This document shows positions 1-11,330 of a stretch of DNA of 64,000 nucleotides, in pieces. Within the stretch, counting starts at the first letter, position 1. Each line of letters begins with the position of its first letter. The position numbers and the translations under genes are program-made. The notes under the pieces were generated by a model that did no database searches, was not told the origin of the DNA, and saw only the letters and a list, made by a program, of their open reading frames with translations. The DNA is from Albugo candida (taxonomy: Eukaryota; Oomycota; Peronosporomycetes; Albuginales; Albuginaceae). Location of the stretch: contig CAJNAR010000039.1 of assembly GCA_905220665.1 (NCBI GenBank), positions 1 through 64,000 on the forward strand, given 5' to 3'.

Positions 1-3000
1 TCGATACTTTGATTATCGGATAAAAAATTCTGGTCGAAAAAAATATTCTCAACCAGATACCAAGAGAAAAAGCAGCTGATAAAGCTATCTGTCATCTAAT
101 TTCAATCAAAATATCATTTATCATCAGCTACCAAGTTTTTTTGAATGTAGACGGATATTGTATTCCTGCTCCTATCCAAAGGACGCACTATGTTTATATA
201 CACGACCCATTTCTCCATTCTAACGTAATAGAACGTACCGATAGGCCATGATCACTGTATTTTGAGCTTAAAGCTGTTCGCAATACGAATGGAGAACAGA
301 GTGACCTTTATAGACACTTCTATTCGTCAGAAACCGTGAGAATGAGGCTAGACAAGAACAAGAATGACGTTTAGACAACAATAGTGAGGAACCATTTTCA
401 ACAATATCGCTTGAGAAAAGACGGTCGTGTCGGAACGTGCCAGGGTGATCTATGGATGCACTTCATGAATAGGCGACATGGTAGCTAAACGGAATGCGCA
501 TCATTGTGAGGCGTCATGCCATCAGTAGTATCACACCCTTATCCACGTTGAATTAAAATCCGTGATTGTGTCACAAGAAGATCATCACATAGATGCAGTT
601 ATATATCCTCATTGTACTTTGAATAAATATTATCAACTACCCTTAGTGATCTTGACCCACGCTTTTATTATTCTGCCTGTTCTGGTCTATTTTGTCGCGC
701 TATATTACGTCATCGAGGTGTTTCATCAATCCTCCTTATTTTCATATATAGCTAATCTACTCAATGTTGTAGCATACAAGAAAAATGAAAGTAGGTGTCG
801 ATCCTACATTTTCGTGAGGTCCAAAAATTTTGACTTCTCGTTCATCTATCTGTTTATGACCTTTTCGATACATTGATTATCGGATAAAAAATTCTGGTCG
901 AAAAAAATATTCTCAACCAGATACCAAGAGAAAAAGCAGCTGATAAAGCTATCTGTCATCTAATTTCAATCAAAATATCATTTATCATCAGCTACCAAGT
1001 TTTTTTGAATGTAGACGGATATTGTATTCCTGCTCCTATCCAAAGGACGCACTATGTTTATATACACGACCCATTTCTACATTCTAACGTAATAGAACGT
1101 ACCGATAGGCCATGATCACTGTATTTTGAGCTTTTATTCAAAGCTGTTCGCAATACGAATGAAGAACAGAGTGACCTTTATAGACACTTCTATTCGTCAG
1201 AAACCGTGAGAATGAGGCTAGACAGGAACAAGAATGACGTTTAGACAACAATAGTGAGGAACCATTTTCAACAATATCGCTTGAGAAAAGACGGTCGTGT
1301 CGGAACGTGCCAGGGTGATCTATGGATGCACTTCATGAATAGGCGACATGGTAGCTAAACGGAATGCGCATCATTGTGAGGCGTCATGCCATCAGTAGTA
1401 TCACACCCTTATCCATGTTGAATTAAAATCCGTGATTGTGTCACAAGAAGATCATCACATAGATGCAGTTATATATCATCATTGTACTTTGAATAAATAT
1501 TATCAACTACCCTTAGTGATCTTGACCCACGCTTTTATTATTCTGCCTGTTCTGGTCTATTTTGTCGCGCTATATTACGTCATCGAGGTGTTTCATCAAT
1601 CCTCCTTATTTTCATATATAACTAATCTACTCAATGTTGTAGCATACAAGAAAAATGAAAGTAGGTGTCGATCCTACATTTTCGTGAGGTCCAAAAATTT
1701 TGACTTCTCGTTTATCTATCTGTTTATGACCTTTTCGATACATTGATTATCGGATAAAAAATTCTGGTCGAAAAAAATATTCTCAACCAGATACCAAGAG
1801 AAAAAGCAGCTGATAAAGCTATCTGTCATCTAATTTCAATCAAAATATCATTTATCATCAGCTACCAAGTTTTTTTGAATGTAGACGGATATTGTATTCC
1901 TGCTCCTATCCAAAGGACGCACTATGTTTATATACACGACCCATTTCTACATTCTAACGTAATAGAACGTACCGATAGGCCATGATCACTGTATTTTGAG
2001 CTTTTATTCAAAGCTGTTCGCAATACGAATGGAGAACAGAGTGACTTTTATAGACACTTCTATTCGTCAGAAACCGTGAGAATGAGGCTAGACAAGAACA
2101 AGAATGACGTTTAGACAACAATAGTGAGGAACCATTTTCAACAATATCGCTTGAGAAAAGACAGTCGTGTCGGAACGTGCCAGGGTGATCTATGGATGCA
2201 CTTCATGAATAGGCGACGTGGTAGCTAAACGGAATGCGCATCATTGTGAGGCGTCATGCCATCAGTAGTATCACACCCTTATCCATGTTGAATTAAAATC
2301 CGTGATTGTGTCACAAGAAGATCATCACATAGATGCAGTTATATATCCTCATTGTACTTTGAATAAATATTATCAACTACCCTTAGTGATCTTGACCCAC
2401 GCTTTTATTATTCTGCCTGTTCTGGTCTATTTTGTCGCGCTATATTACGTCATCGAGGTGTTTCATCAATCCTCCTTATTTTCATATATAGCTAATCTAC
2501 TCAATGTTGTAGCATACAAGAAAATAGGTGTCGATCCTACATTTTCGTGAGGTCCAAAAATTTTGACTTCTCGTTTATCTATCTGTTTATGACCTTTTCG
2601 ATACATTGATTATCGGATAAAAAATTCTGGTCGAAAAAAATATTCTCAACCAGATACCAAGAGAAAAAGCAGCTGATAAAGCTATCTGTCATCTAATTTC
2701 AATCAAAATATCATTTGTCATCAGCTACCAAGTTTTTTTGAATGTAGACGGATATTGTATTCCTGCTCCTATCCAAAGGACGCACTATGTTTATATACAC
2801 GACCCATTTCTCCATTCTAACGTAATAGAACGTACCGATAGGCCATGATCACTGTATTTTGAGCTTTTATTCAAAGCTGTTCGCAATACGAATGGAGAAC
2901 AGAGTGACTTTTATAGACACTTCTATTCGTCAGAAACCGTGAGAATGAGGCTAGACAAGAACAAGAATGACGTTTAGACAACAATAGTGAGGAACCATTT

Positions 3001-6000
3001 TCAACAATATCGCTTGAGAAAAGACGGTCGTGTCGGAACGTGCCAGGGTGATCTATGGATGCACTTCATGAATAGGCGACATGGTAGCTAAACGGAATGC
3101 GCATCATTGTGAGGCATCATGCCATCAGTAGTATCACACCCTTATCCATGTTGAATTAAAATCCGTGATTGTGTCACAAGAAGATCATCACATAGATGCA
3201 GTTATATATCCTCATTGTACTTTGAATAAATATTATCAACTACCCTTAGTGATCTTGACCCACGCTTTTATTATTCTGCCTGTTCTGGTCTATTTTGTCG
3301 CGCTATATTACGTCATCGAGGTGTTTCATCAATCCTCCTTATTTTCATATATAACTAATCTACTCAATGTTGTAGCATACAAGAAAAATGAAAGTAGGTG
3401 TCGATCCTACATTTTCGTGAGGTCCAAAAATTTTGACTTCTCGTTCATCTATCTGTTTATGACCTTTTCGATACATTGATTATCGGATAAAAAATTCTGG
3501 TCGAAAAAAATATTCTCAACCAGATACCAAGAGAAAAAGCAGCTGATAAAGCTATCTGTCATCTAATTTCAATCAAAATATCATTTATCATCAGCTACCA
3601 AGTTTTTTTGAATGTAGACGGATATTGTATTCCTGCTCCTATCCAAAGGACGCACTATGTTTATATACACGACCCATTTCTACATTCTAACGTAATAGAA
3701 CGTACCGATAGGCCATGATCACTGTATTTTGAGCTTTTTTTCAAAGCTGTTCGCATTACGAATGGAGAACAGAGTGACCTTTATAGACACTTCTATTCGT
3801 CAGAAACCGTGAGAATGAGGCTAGACAAGAACAAGAATGACGTTTAGACAACAATAGTGAGGAACCATTTTCAACAATATCGCTTGAGAAAAGACGGTCG
3901 TGTCGGAACGTGCCAGGGGGATCTATGGATGCACTTCATGAATAGGCGACATGGTAGCTAAACGGAATGCGCATCATTGTGAGGCGTCATGCCATCAGTA
4001 GTATCACACCCTTAACCATGTTGAATTAAAATCCGTGATTGTGTCACAAGAAGATCATCACATAGATGCAGTTATATATCCTCATTGTACTTTGAATAAA
4101 TATTATCAACTACCCTTAGTGATCTTGACCCACGCTTTTATTATTCTGCCTGTTCTGGTCTATTTTGTCGCGCAATATTACGTCATCGAAGTGTTTCATC
4201 AATCCTCCTTATTTTCATATATAGCTAATCTACTCAATGTTGTAGCATACAAGAAAAATGAAAGTAGGTGTCGATCCTACATTTTCGTGAGGTCCAAAAA
4301 TATGGACTTCTCGTTTATCTATCTGTTTATGACCTTTTCGATACATTGATTATCGGATAAAAAATTCTGGTCGAAAAAAATATTCTCAACCAGATACCAA
4401 GAGAAAAAGCAGCTGATAAAGCTATCTGTCATCTAATTTCAATCAAAATATCATTTGTCATCAGCTACCAAGTTTTTTTGAATGTAGACGGATATTGTAT
4501 TCCTGCTCCTATCCAAAGGACGCACTATGTTTATATACACGACCCATTTCTACATTCTAACGTAATAGAACGTACCGATAGGCCATGATCACTGTATTTT
4601 GAGCTTAAAGCTGTTCGCAATACGAATGGAGAACAGAGTGACTTTTATAGACACTTCTATTCGTCAGAAACCGTGAGAATGAGGCTAGACAAGAACAAGA
4701 ATGACGTTTAGACAACAATAGTGAGGAACCATTTTCAACAATATCGCTTGAGAAAAGACGGTCGTGTCGGAACGTGCCAGGGTGATCTATGGATGCACTT
4801 CATGAATAGGCGACGTGGTAGCTAAACGGAATGCGCATCATTGTGAGGCGTCATGCCATCAGTAGTATCACACCCTTATCCATGTTGAATCAAAATCCGT
4901 GATTGTGTCACAAGAAGATCATCACATAGATGCAGTTATATATCCTCATTGTACTTTGAATAAATATTATCAACTACCCTTAGTGATCTTGACCCACGCT
5001 TTTATTATTCTGCCTGTTCTGGTCTATTTTGTCGCGCTATATTACGTCATCGAGGTGTTTCATCAATCCTCCTTATTTTCATATATAACTAATCTACTCA
5101 ATGTTGTAGCATACAAGAAAAATGAAAGTAGGTGTCGATCCTACATTTTCGTGAGGTCCAAAAATTTTGACTTCTCGTTCATCTATCTGTTTATGACCTT
5201 TTCGATACATTGATTATCGGATAAAAAATTCTGGTCGAAAAAAATATTCTCAACCAGATACCAAGAGAAAAAGCAGCTGATAAAGCTATCTGTCATCTAA
5301 TTTCAATCAAAATATCATTTATCATCAGCTACCAAGTTTTTTTGAATGTAGACGGATATTGTATTCCTGCTCCTATCCAAAGGACGCACTATGTTTATAT
5401 ACACGACCCATTTCTACATTCTAACGTAATAGAACGTACCGATAGGCCATGATCACTGTATTTTGAGCTTTTATTCAAAGCTGTTCCCAATACGAATGGA
5501 GAACAGAGTGACCTTTATAGACACTTCTATTCGTCAGAAACCGTGAGAATGAGGCTAGACAAGAACAAGAATGACGTTTAGACAACAATAGTGAGGAACC
5601 ATTTTCAACAATATCGCTTGAGAAAAGACGGTCGTGTCGGAACGTGCCAGGGTGATCTATGGATGCACTTCATGAATAGGCGACATGGTAGCTAAACGGA
5701 ATGCGCATCATTGTGAGGCGTCATGCCATCAGTAGTATCACACCCTTATCCATGTTGAATTAAAATCCGTGATTGTGTCACAAGAAGATCATCACATAGA
5801 TGCAGTTATATATCCTCATTGTACTTTGAATAAATATTATCAACTACCCTTAGTGATCTTGACCCACGCTTTTATTATTCTGCCTGTTCTGGTCTATTTT
5901 GTCGCGCAATATTACGTCATCGAAGTGTTTCATCAATCCTCCTTATTTTCATATATAGCTAATCTACTCAATGTTGTAGCTAGCATACAAGAAAAATGAA

Positions 6001-7370
6001 AGTGGGTGTCGATCCTACATTTTCGTGAGGTCCAAAAATTTTGACTTCTCGTTTATCTATCTGTTTATGACCTTTTCGATACATTGATTATCGGATAAAA
6101 AATTCTGGTCGAAAAAAATATTCTCAACCAGATACCAAGAGAAAAAGCAGCTGATAAAGCTATCTGTCATCTAATTTCAATCAAAATATCATTTGTCATC
6201 AGCTACCAAGTTTTTTTGAATGTAGACGGATATTGTATTCCTGCTCCTATCCAAAGGACGCACTATGTTTATATACACGACCCATTTCTACATTCTAACG
6301 TAATAGAACGTACCGATAGGCCATGATCACTGTATTTTGAGCTTTTTTTCAAAGCTGTTCGCATTACGAATGGAGAACAGAGTGACCTTTATAGACACTT
6401 CTATTCGTCAGAAACCGTGAGAATGAGGCTAGACAAGAACAAGAATGACGTTTAGACAACAATAGTGAGGAACCATTTTCAACAATATCGCTTGAGAAAA
6501 GACGGTCGTGTCGGAACGTGCCAGGGGGATCTATGGATGCACTTCATGAATAGGCGACGGTAGCTAAACGGAATGCGCATCATTGTGAGGCATCATGCCA
6601 TCAGTAGTATCACACCCTTATCCATGTTGAATTAAAATCCGTGATTGTGACACAAGAAGATCATCACATAGATGCAGTTATATATCCTCATTGTACTTTG
6701 AATAAATATTATCAACTACCCTTAGTGATCTTGACCCACGCTTTTATTATTCTGCCTGTTCTGGTCTATTTTGTCGCGCTATATTACGTCATCGAGGTGT
6801 TTCATCAATCCTCCTTATTTTCATATATAACTAATCTACTCAATGTTGTAGCATACAAGAAAAATGAAAGTAGGTGTCGATCCTACATTTTCGTGAGGTC
6901 CAAAAATTTTGACTTCTCGTTTATCTATCTGTTTATGTCCTTTTCGATACATTGATTATCGGATAAAAAATTCTGGTCGAAAAAAATATTCTCAACCAGA
7001 TACCAAGAGAAAAAGCAGCTGATAAAGCTATCTGTCATCTAATTTCAATCAAAATATCATTTATCATCAGCTACCAAGTTTTTTTGAATGTAGACGGATA
7101 TTGTATTCCTGCTCCTATCCAAAGGACGCACTTTGTTTATATACACGACCCATTTCTCCATTCTAACGTAATAAAACGTACCGATAGGCCATGATCACTG
7201 TATTTTGAGCTTTTATTCAAAGCTGTTCGCAATACGAATGAAGAACAGAGTGACCTTTATAGACACTTCTATTCGTCAGAAACCGTGAGAATGAGGCTAG
7301 ACAAGAACAAGAATGACGTTTAGACAACAATAGTGAGGAACCATTTTCAACAGTATCGCTTGAGAAAAGA
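1..7370. repeat. ~870 bp tandem satellite, 8.5 units, A/B dimeric order
   Basis: The same sequence recurs at spacings of 870, 870, 863, 870, 864, 870 and 872 bp, taking the recurring GTGATTGTGTCA at 562, 1432, 2302, 3165, 4035, 4899, 5769 and 6641 as the marker. Units are nearly identical; a main length difference is a 6-bp indel (TTATTC) after GAGCTT. The array is cut at the left window edge and stops at 7370, where similarity ends after TTGAGAAAAGA. Every unit has a 76-104 codon open frame with a hydrophobic stretch, but it opens with GTG rather than ATG and two units lose its C-terminus, so I read the array as non-coding satellite. Single-base variants alternate between neighbouring units, which indicates a two-unit higher-order repeat. 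Confidence 0.95.
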
Positions 7371-7557
7371 GCTTGTGTCTTGAACACAACAAATGGAGTG
7401 TTGTGAAAGGATGTGGGATATAAAAAGATGACCGATTTGGGGAGGGGGTGGGGGGGGGCAGGGTGGGCCGCCGGGGGGGGGAGAGGGGGAGGCGTGGGGG
7501 CGATGGCGCCATTCGGGATGGAGGGGGCGGGATAAGAGGGGGAGAGATATTTTTTTT

Positions 7558-7558
<1 letters not shown>
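7371..7558. repeat. Low-complexity G-rich tract at satellite boundary
   Basis: After the satellite the plus strand becomes almost pure purine, with long G runs between about 7437 and 7533, some of nine or ten G. It could form G-quadruplexes on the plus strand. The short proline-rich open frame on the opposite strand here is a composition artefact. The tract separates the satellite from the LINE poly(A) tail and could be a real junction or a region of poor assembly. Confidence 0.7.

Positions 7559-7594
<36 letters not shown>
7559..7594 (-). repeat. Poly(A) tail of minus-strand LINE (36 T on plus strand)
   Basis: An uninterrupted run of T follows a shorter T run at 7551-7557. Read on the minus strand it comes directly after the LINE ORF1 3' region and an AATAAA-like sequence, so it looks like the poly(A) tail of a retroposed transcript. 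Confidence 0.7.
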
Positions 7595-7596
<2 letters not shown>

Positions 7597-10280
7597 TTAA
7601 AGATGACCATTTTTATAGATTCCTTTTGACATTCACCGTGAGTGCTGAGATATTGTTCCACGTTGAAATAACCGAGGAGCCCTTAGCATTCACGCTGAAG
7701 TGGACCGGCAATCAACCTCATTTCACCATCTTCTTTCGAGAGGTGAAGTGTTGCTTTCTCTTCAGGGAAAAAGCTGAGATTGACTGAGAGCTCGCCAATA
7801 TCGCCACAGAGAAGTCCTTGCCATTTACCACCAAACCATTGCGACCAACACTTTATGCCCACGTCGGAGCGTAACAACAAGATAAGCACATTGATGGGGA
7901 GTAAACGACAATGGTGACCCGGAATCCAGATCACTGGTCTATCGGTGAGATAGTGGATCCAGTGATCGTTTGTGTAAAATGTCGGGACAGTAGACATAAA
8001 TAACAATTCCAATAATGCGAGAGCTTTGGTCGCCCGAGTCAAAACGTGAACAGTGTCCGGCACTGACTTCCACCACGACATTACTTTCTCGAACAATACA
8101 GCTCTCTTAGAGGGAACTTTTCCACCAACGTGGCGATTCCATCGCGTCGTAAACGTGACATCTTCGCCGAGATTGTGCGCTGCAAAAACGCGATTGATTA
8201 GAAGTAGATGTGCTACTTCGTCCAACGCAGGATCACTCGACTCCATGCATGAAATAAGCACCCCATGCATGGTGATGGGATGATCTAATGCTGCCCGGAT
8301 GATTTGGTATGGGTTGGTACAAAATTTTATCAGCCGACGCACATGAGGGATGCACGCATCGGCTTGAACCAGCTTGTCCGGTCGAAGCTGGTGGAGTGCA
8401 TTTTTGGAATCCATTTCCATGAGCTCTCCGATTTCACCAATTCGAGTTGGTCGCTCTGCTTTTTCCACCGTTGTATGACGCTTCTTATAAAAGTGTGCCG
8501 CCTCTTTCGAAGTGGCTATCTCTTTTGGCATCCGTGCTTTCACGGGAATAATTTGAATGCGGTTGCCATGCTCCGGATTGGCAACCGCTTGGACTTCTTC
8601 GACTTCCACCTCCATAGTTGCGAGCACAGCAAAATGATTACTTGTCGACAACGTGGGGAGCGCACGAGGTGGTGCATTGGAAACCATATGGTCGAACGGC
8701 TCAGTCCGATTACGCTTTCCTCGTGTCCATGCCAACTGCATGTATGTGTCACCATCCTTCTCCACTCGTGGATGGGAAGATGATCGACTTTTCAATTGGA
8801 GGATTGGGGGAGTAGGCTGAGAGAAGTCTGGTGCCCCTCGTGATAAGATTGAGGGAGGACTGTTGAGCTCCAACGAAATTTGGTCGGAATTTTTTCGCTC
8901 CGGTCGCTTCGTCTCCAATTCCTGAATTTGAACACTGGCTTCTCCACCTTTTTTGGGACCACCGCGACTGCTGCTGGCGCGGTTGTTTGGTTTTGTTTTT
9001 CTTGTTGCGGTTTTGCTTGTTTTTGATTATGAGGTTGAGTGTGAGTTGTGTTTGGTTTTTTTTTGTTGTTGTTCTTTTTGTTTTCGTTTGATTGCTGCCG
9101 GGTTCCCGAGGCTAATGCAGCACCCAAATCCAAGCAGTAAGGACCACGTTGGCCAAAACGTGGTCGCTCATTTGGAATAGAAGCGTTCTTACCCCGTACT
9201 GGATAGAGCTGCTTGTCGTAAACAATTTGTTCAATCACTTTACCAACTCTAACCAGTTGTTGGGGACACGTCAAACAACCAAAGTAAACTCGCCAAGTCG
9301 ACATCACCACTTCCGTAGTGGGAGTCGTCTCGCGAAAGGTGTCATACACCACTTGACACCCGAGTTTGTGAAGAGCGCGGAGAATGTTGTTCCGTCCTTC
9401 CTCCACACCCACACCGAACACATCGAGGTAGTACTTTGTTTCAAGAGTATCAAAATCCCGAAAAAAGTACTTTTCCCCAAGGATAGTCACCGGCTGACAC
9501 TCCAACTGCTGGCAGCCATCCGCCGTCGTGACCATCACCCTGTGTTGCCCCCAGGCATTTTCGACACCTGAGCGTTGACCGGCTCTCCAGTAGGCTTTCA
9601 AAACCGGATTACCGTGGTTTCGCATCAGGGATGTTAGGATTTTCCCATTTGGAGTACGGGCAAGAACTGGCCCGTCTCCAAGACCATCGGGAAGGTTGAT
9701 TTCCGGATTTGGAAAGGTCTTGCTGCTTCCAATTTCGCAGGCAGAACAGACCTATCCGGGTGCTCCCCATCAGCATATAGCTGCAGTATAGCCTCGATAT
9801 CCGAGGCTTTCGGCTTTGCGAGCTCGACGCGAAATTTCGCCCGAGCTCTAGCCTGGTCCTTACGCAAGGACTCCTGCGACTTGATTATTTCTGCCAAAGT
9901 GGGACCTTTGGTGTCGTCCACACTTGCAGTTGCAGTTGCCTGTTGGTCACCCTGTGACGAGGCAACGCAGTACCGCATGTACCACCGGTACCACATCCTA
10001 CACCGGCAGTACCGGTATTAACATGTATTGTCACACAGGGGGTGGGGGTACTTTCAACGTCATCACATAGGGGTGATGACTCATCAACAATCATGCAATC
10101 ACCCAAAACAGGGTGACTCATGAGGGTTGTCACGTCACTACAAGTGGACGCTAGCACCCTTGGTTGTGTCGATATGTCGACTTGAACCATTGTTTTCGAG
10201 AGGAAAGAGTTGGAAAAGTTAGTTTTTCGAGTTGTTTTGTACTAAATTGGCGGGTTACGTAGTAGCCGGCAAATTGAGAA
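7595..10280 (-). mobile_element. L1-like LINE copy carrying ORF1 only, poly(A)-tailed
   Basis: The minus strand reads a short 5' leader (10280-10191), an ATG at 10190, ORF1 to 7683, an approximately 85-bp 3' tail and poly(A). There is no reverse transcriptase between ORF1 and the tail. It therefore looks like either a retroposed, internally shortened LINE or an ORF1-only derivative. Its 5' end directly abuts the 16-bp junction sequence that also ends LINE fragment B. I did not find a copy of that sequence after the poly(A), so a target duplication is not established. Confidence 0.65.
7683..10190 (-). pseudogene. LINE ORF1 (gag-like RNA-binding protein), frameshifted
   Basis: This encodes the ORF1 protein that would coat LINE RNA. 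The translation runs through several frames: 10190-9885, 9996-9634, 9625-8792 and 8918-7683. Near 9655 and 8930 the sense clearly continues from one frame into the next, so the gene is broken by frameshifts. The middle part (about 9480-9180) has the block FRDFDTLETKYYLDVFGVGV, then TWRVYFG and a QIVYDKQLYPVRGKNA-like end, a pattern I associate with oomycete LINE ORF1 proteins. It is followed by a long Asn/Lys/Gln-rich linker (about 9110-8960) and a less conserved C-terminal part with several Trp and His residues. The family call rests on pattern memory, not on a search. Confidence 0.7.
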
Positions 10281-10296
10281 GTCTCTCCTATAGCTC
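10281..10296 (-). other. 16-bp junction sequence, copy 1 (target duplication or shared tail)
   Basis: Read on the minus strand it is GAGCTATAGGAGAGAC. It follows the 3' end of LINE fragment B (CTTCAACT) and precedes the 5' leader of the ORF1 LINE. An identical copy sits at the other end of fragment B, at 10978-10993. Confidence 0.85.
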
Positions 10297-10977
10297 AGTT
10301 GAAGGTGTCTATATTTTTACTAGAATTAGACAAAGTGACTTCTCTAGTTGCCTAGGCTATCTTAAATAACATATATATATATATAAAAACCGTTTCGTGA
10401 AATACCTGTTAGAGATGATTCTCGTGGATAATCTAGTATCGCAGTAGCCTCAGCACCCTTAATACGAGACTGTGTCCAGCTTGTAAATGCTGTAAAGTTG
10501 TAAAGTTGTAAAGTTGTAAAAATGGTCCAAAAGTACCGTGGTTTGCTAATTGGTGTGCGCCATACTACGGTGAGCATAACCAGCCAACTAGGACTAGGAT
10601 CCGAGTTGCACTTGCATTTTGACTTGTCTGTGCCGTACCCGCAGTAATGATCTTCGGCTTCTGAAAAATCTACCAAATGATCCTTGCGTTGCGAGTTGAT
10701 CCAGCACCTTTGCAAGCCGAATGCGTTCCTCGTGGTCGTAACACTGTCTTCGAAAGTACCGAACGTGCGCACTAAACGTGGTGTAGATCACGGAAAGTGC
10801 TGGAACTGTCGGAGTTGCTGATCGTTGATCGAACAAACGACGATTCCGATCTGTCCAGACGAAGTTCAGTGTCACCGCTTGCAATGCAAGCCATAAATCT
10901 GAGATAACGTCGAAATAGTCTTTCCAATCCGACCGTAGTGCTGGTACGATTGCACATGCAATATGCGTCTAACGTGA
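10297..10977 (-). mobile_element. LINE fragment B, 5'-truncated, 3' end of ORF2 plus UTR
   Basis: The minus-strand translation (about 10884-10594) contains FVWTDRNRRLFDQ and YFRRQCYDHEER, which recur in LINE copies A and C. The 3' UTR ends with AGACACCTTCAACT, as in copies A and C. Only the last part of ORF2 and the UTR remain. Perfect 16-bp copies (GAGCTATAGGAGAGAC) flank it, the classic sign of a 5'-truncated LINE insertion with target-site duplication. An AT dinucleotide run lies near 10370-10384. Confidence 0.8.
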
Positions 10978-10993
10978 GTCTCTCCTATAGCTC
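10978..10993 (-). other. 16-bp junction sequence, copy 2
   Basis: Identical to the copy at 10281-10296. It lies between the 3' end of the SINE (ends TTAACT) and the 5' end of LINE fragment B. Confidence 0.85.
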
Positions 10994-11312
10994 AGTTAAG
11001 GATGTTCGCCCGTACTACTTTTATTTAGACACCGTTCTGTTACTACAGTTTGGTTGTTATCTACTCTATTCAAACCACTAGTATGTAACGCTCTGAAGAG
11101 CCCGGCCCAACTCCTGTACAGTTATTTTCTGGTGTAGTTGCCAGCGGTCTTGACACGTCCATATCTTCATTGAGTAGGTTAATATTTACGTGGAGGAATC
11201 TTTGCCTCCGCCATGGGGCCCCATCGCAGCCCTTTTTTGCCACCGCCGGGATTCGAACTGGGGCACACATGGTCGGAACACATGTGTACTATCCGCTAAG
11301 CCCCCCGACGGG
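10994..11312 (-). mobile_element. tRNA-like SINE candidate
   Basis: On the minus strand the element begins with a Pol III-like head: CTTAGCGGATAGTA resembles an A box, and GTTCGAATCCCGG about 35 bp on matches a B box. An ACACATG/CATGTGT stem lies between them where an anticodon arm would be. The T stem and acceptor pairing are poor, so it is not a functional tRNA gene. A non-coding body of about 250 bp follows and ends in TTAACT plus the 16-bp junction sequence shared with the neighbouring LINEs. Oomycetes are known to carry tRNA-derived SINEs; the identity of this one is inference. Confidence 0.55.
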
Positions 11313-11330
11313 GTCTCTCTCATATAGCTC
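11313..11330 (-). other. 16-bp junction sequence, copy 3 (18-bp variant)
   Basis: A variant of the junction sequence with a 2-bp insertion (minus strand GAGCTATATGAGAGAGAC). It lies between the 3' end of LINE A (CTTCAACT) and the head of the SINE. Confidence 0.75.

Noticed and set aside
562..6955. Eight repeated 76-104 codon frames as a membrane-protein gene family
   Set aside because: They open with GTG, not ATG, in what looks like a eukaryote, and are parts of a tandem satellite; two are truncated by small indels.
1..7370. CRISPR array
   Set aside because: Repeats are about 870 bp and contiguous, with no short repeat-spacer pattern.
7297..7512. Proline-rich minus-strand frame
   Set aside because: It is the translation of the G-rich low-complexity tract and the satellite end.
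8053..9571. Plus-strand frames of 65-159 codons
   Set aside because: They are antisense shadows of the minus-strand LINE ORF1.
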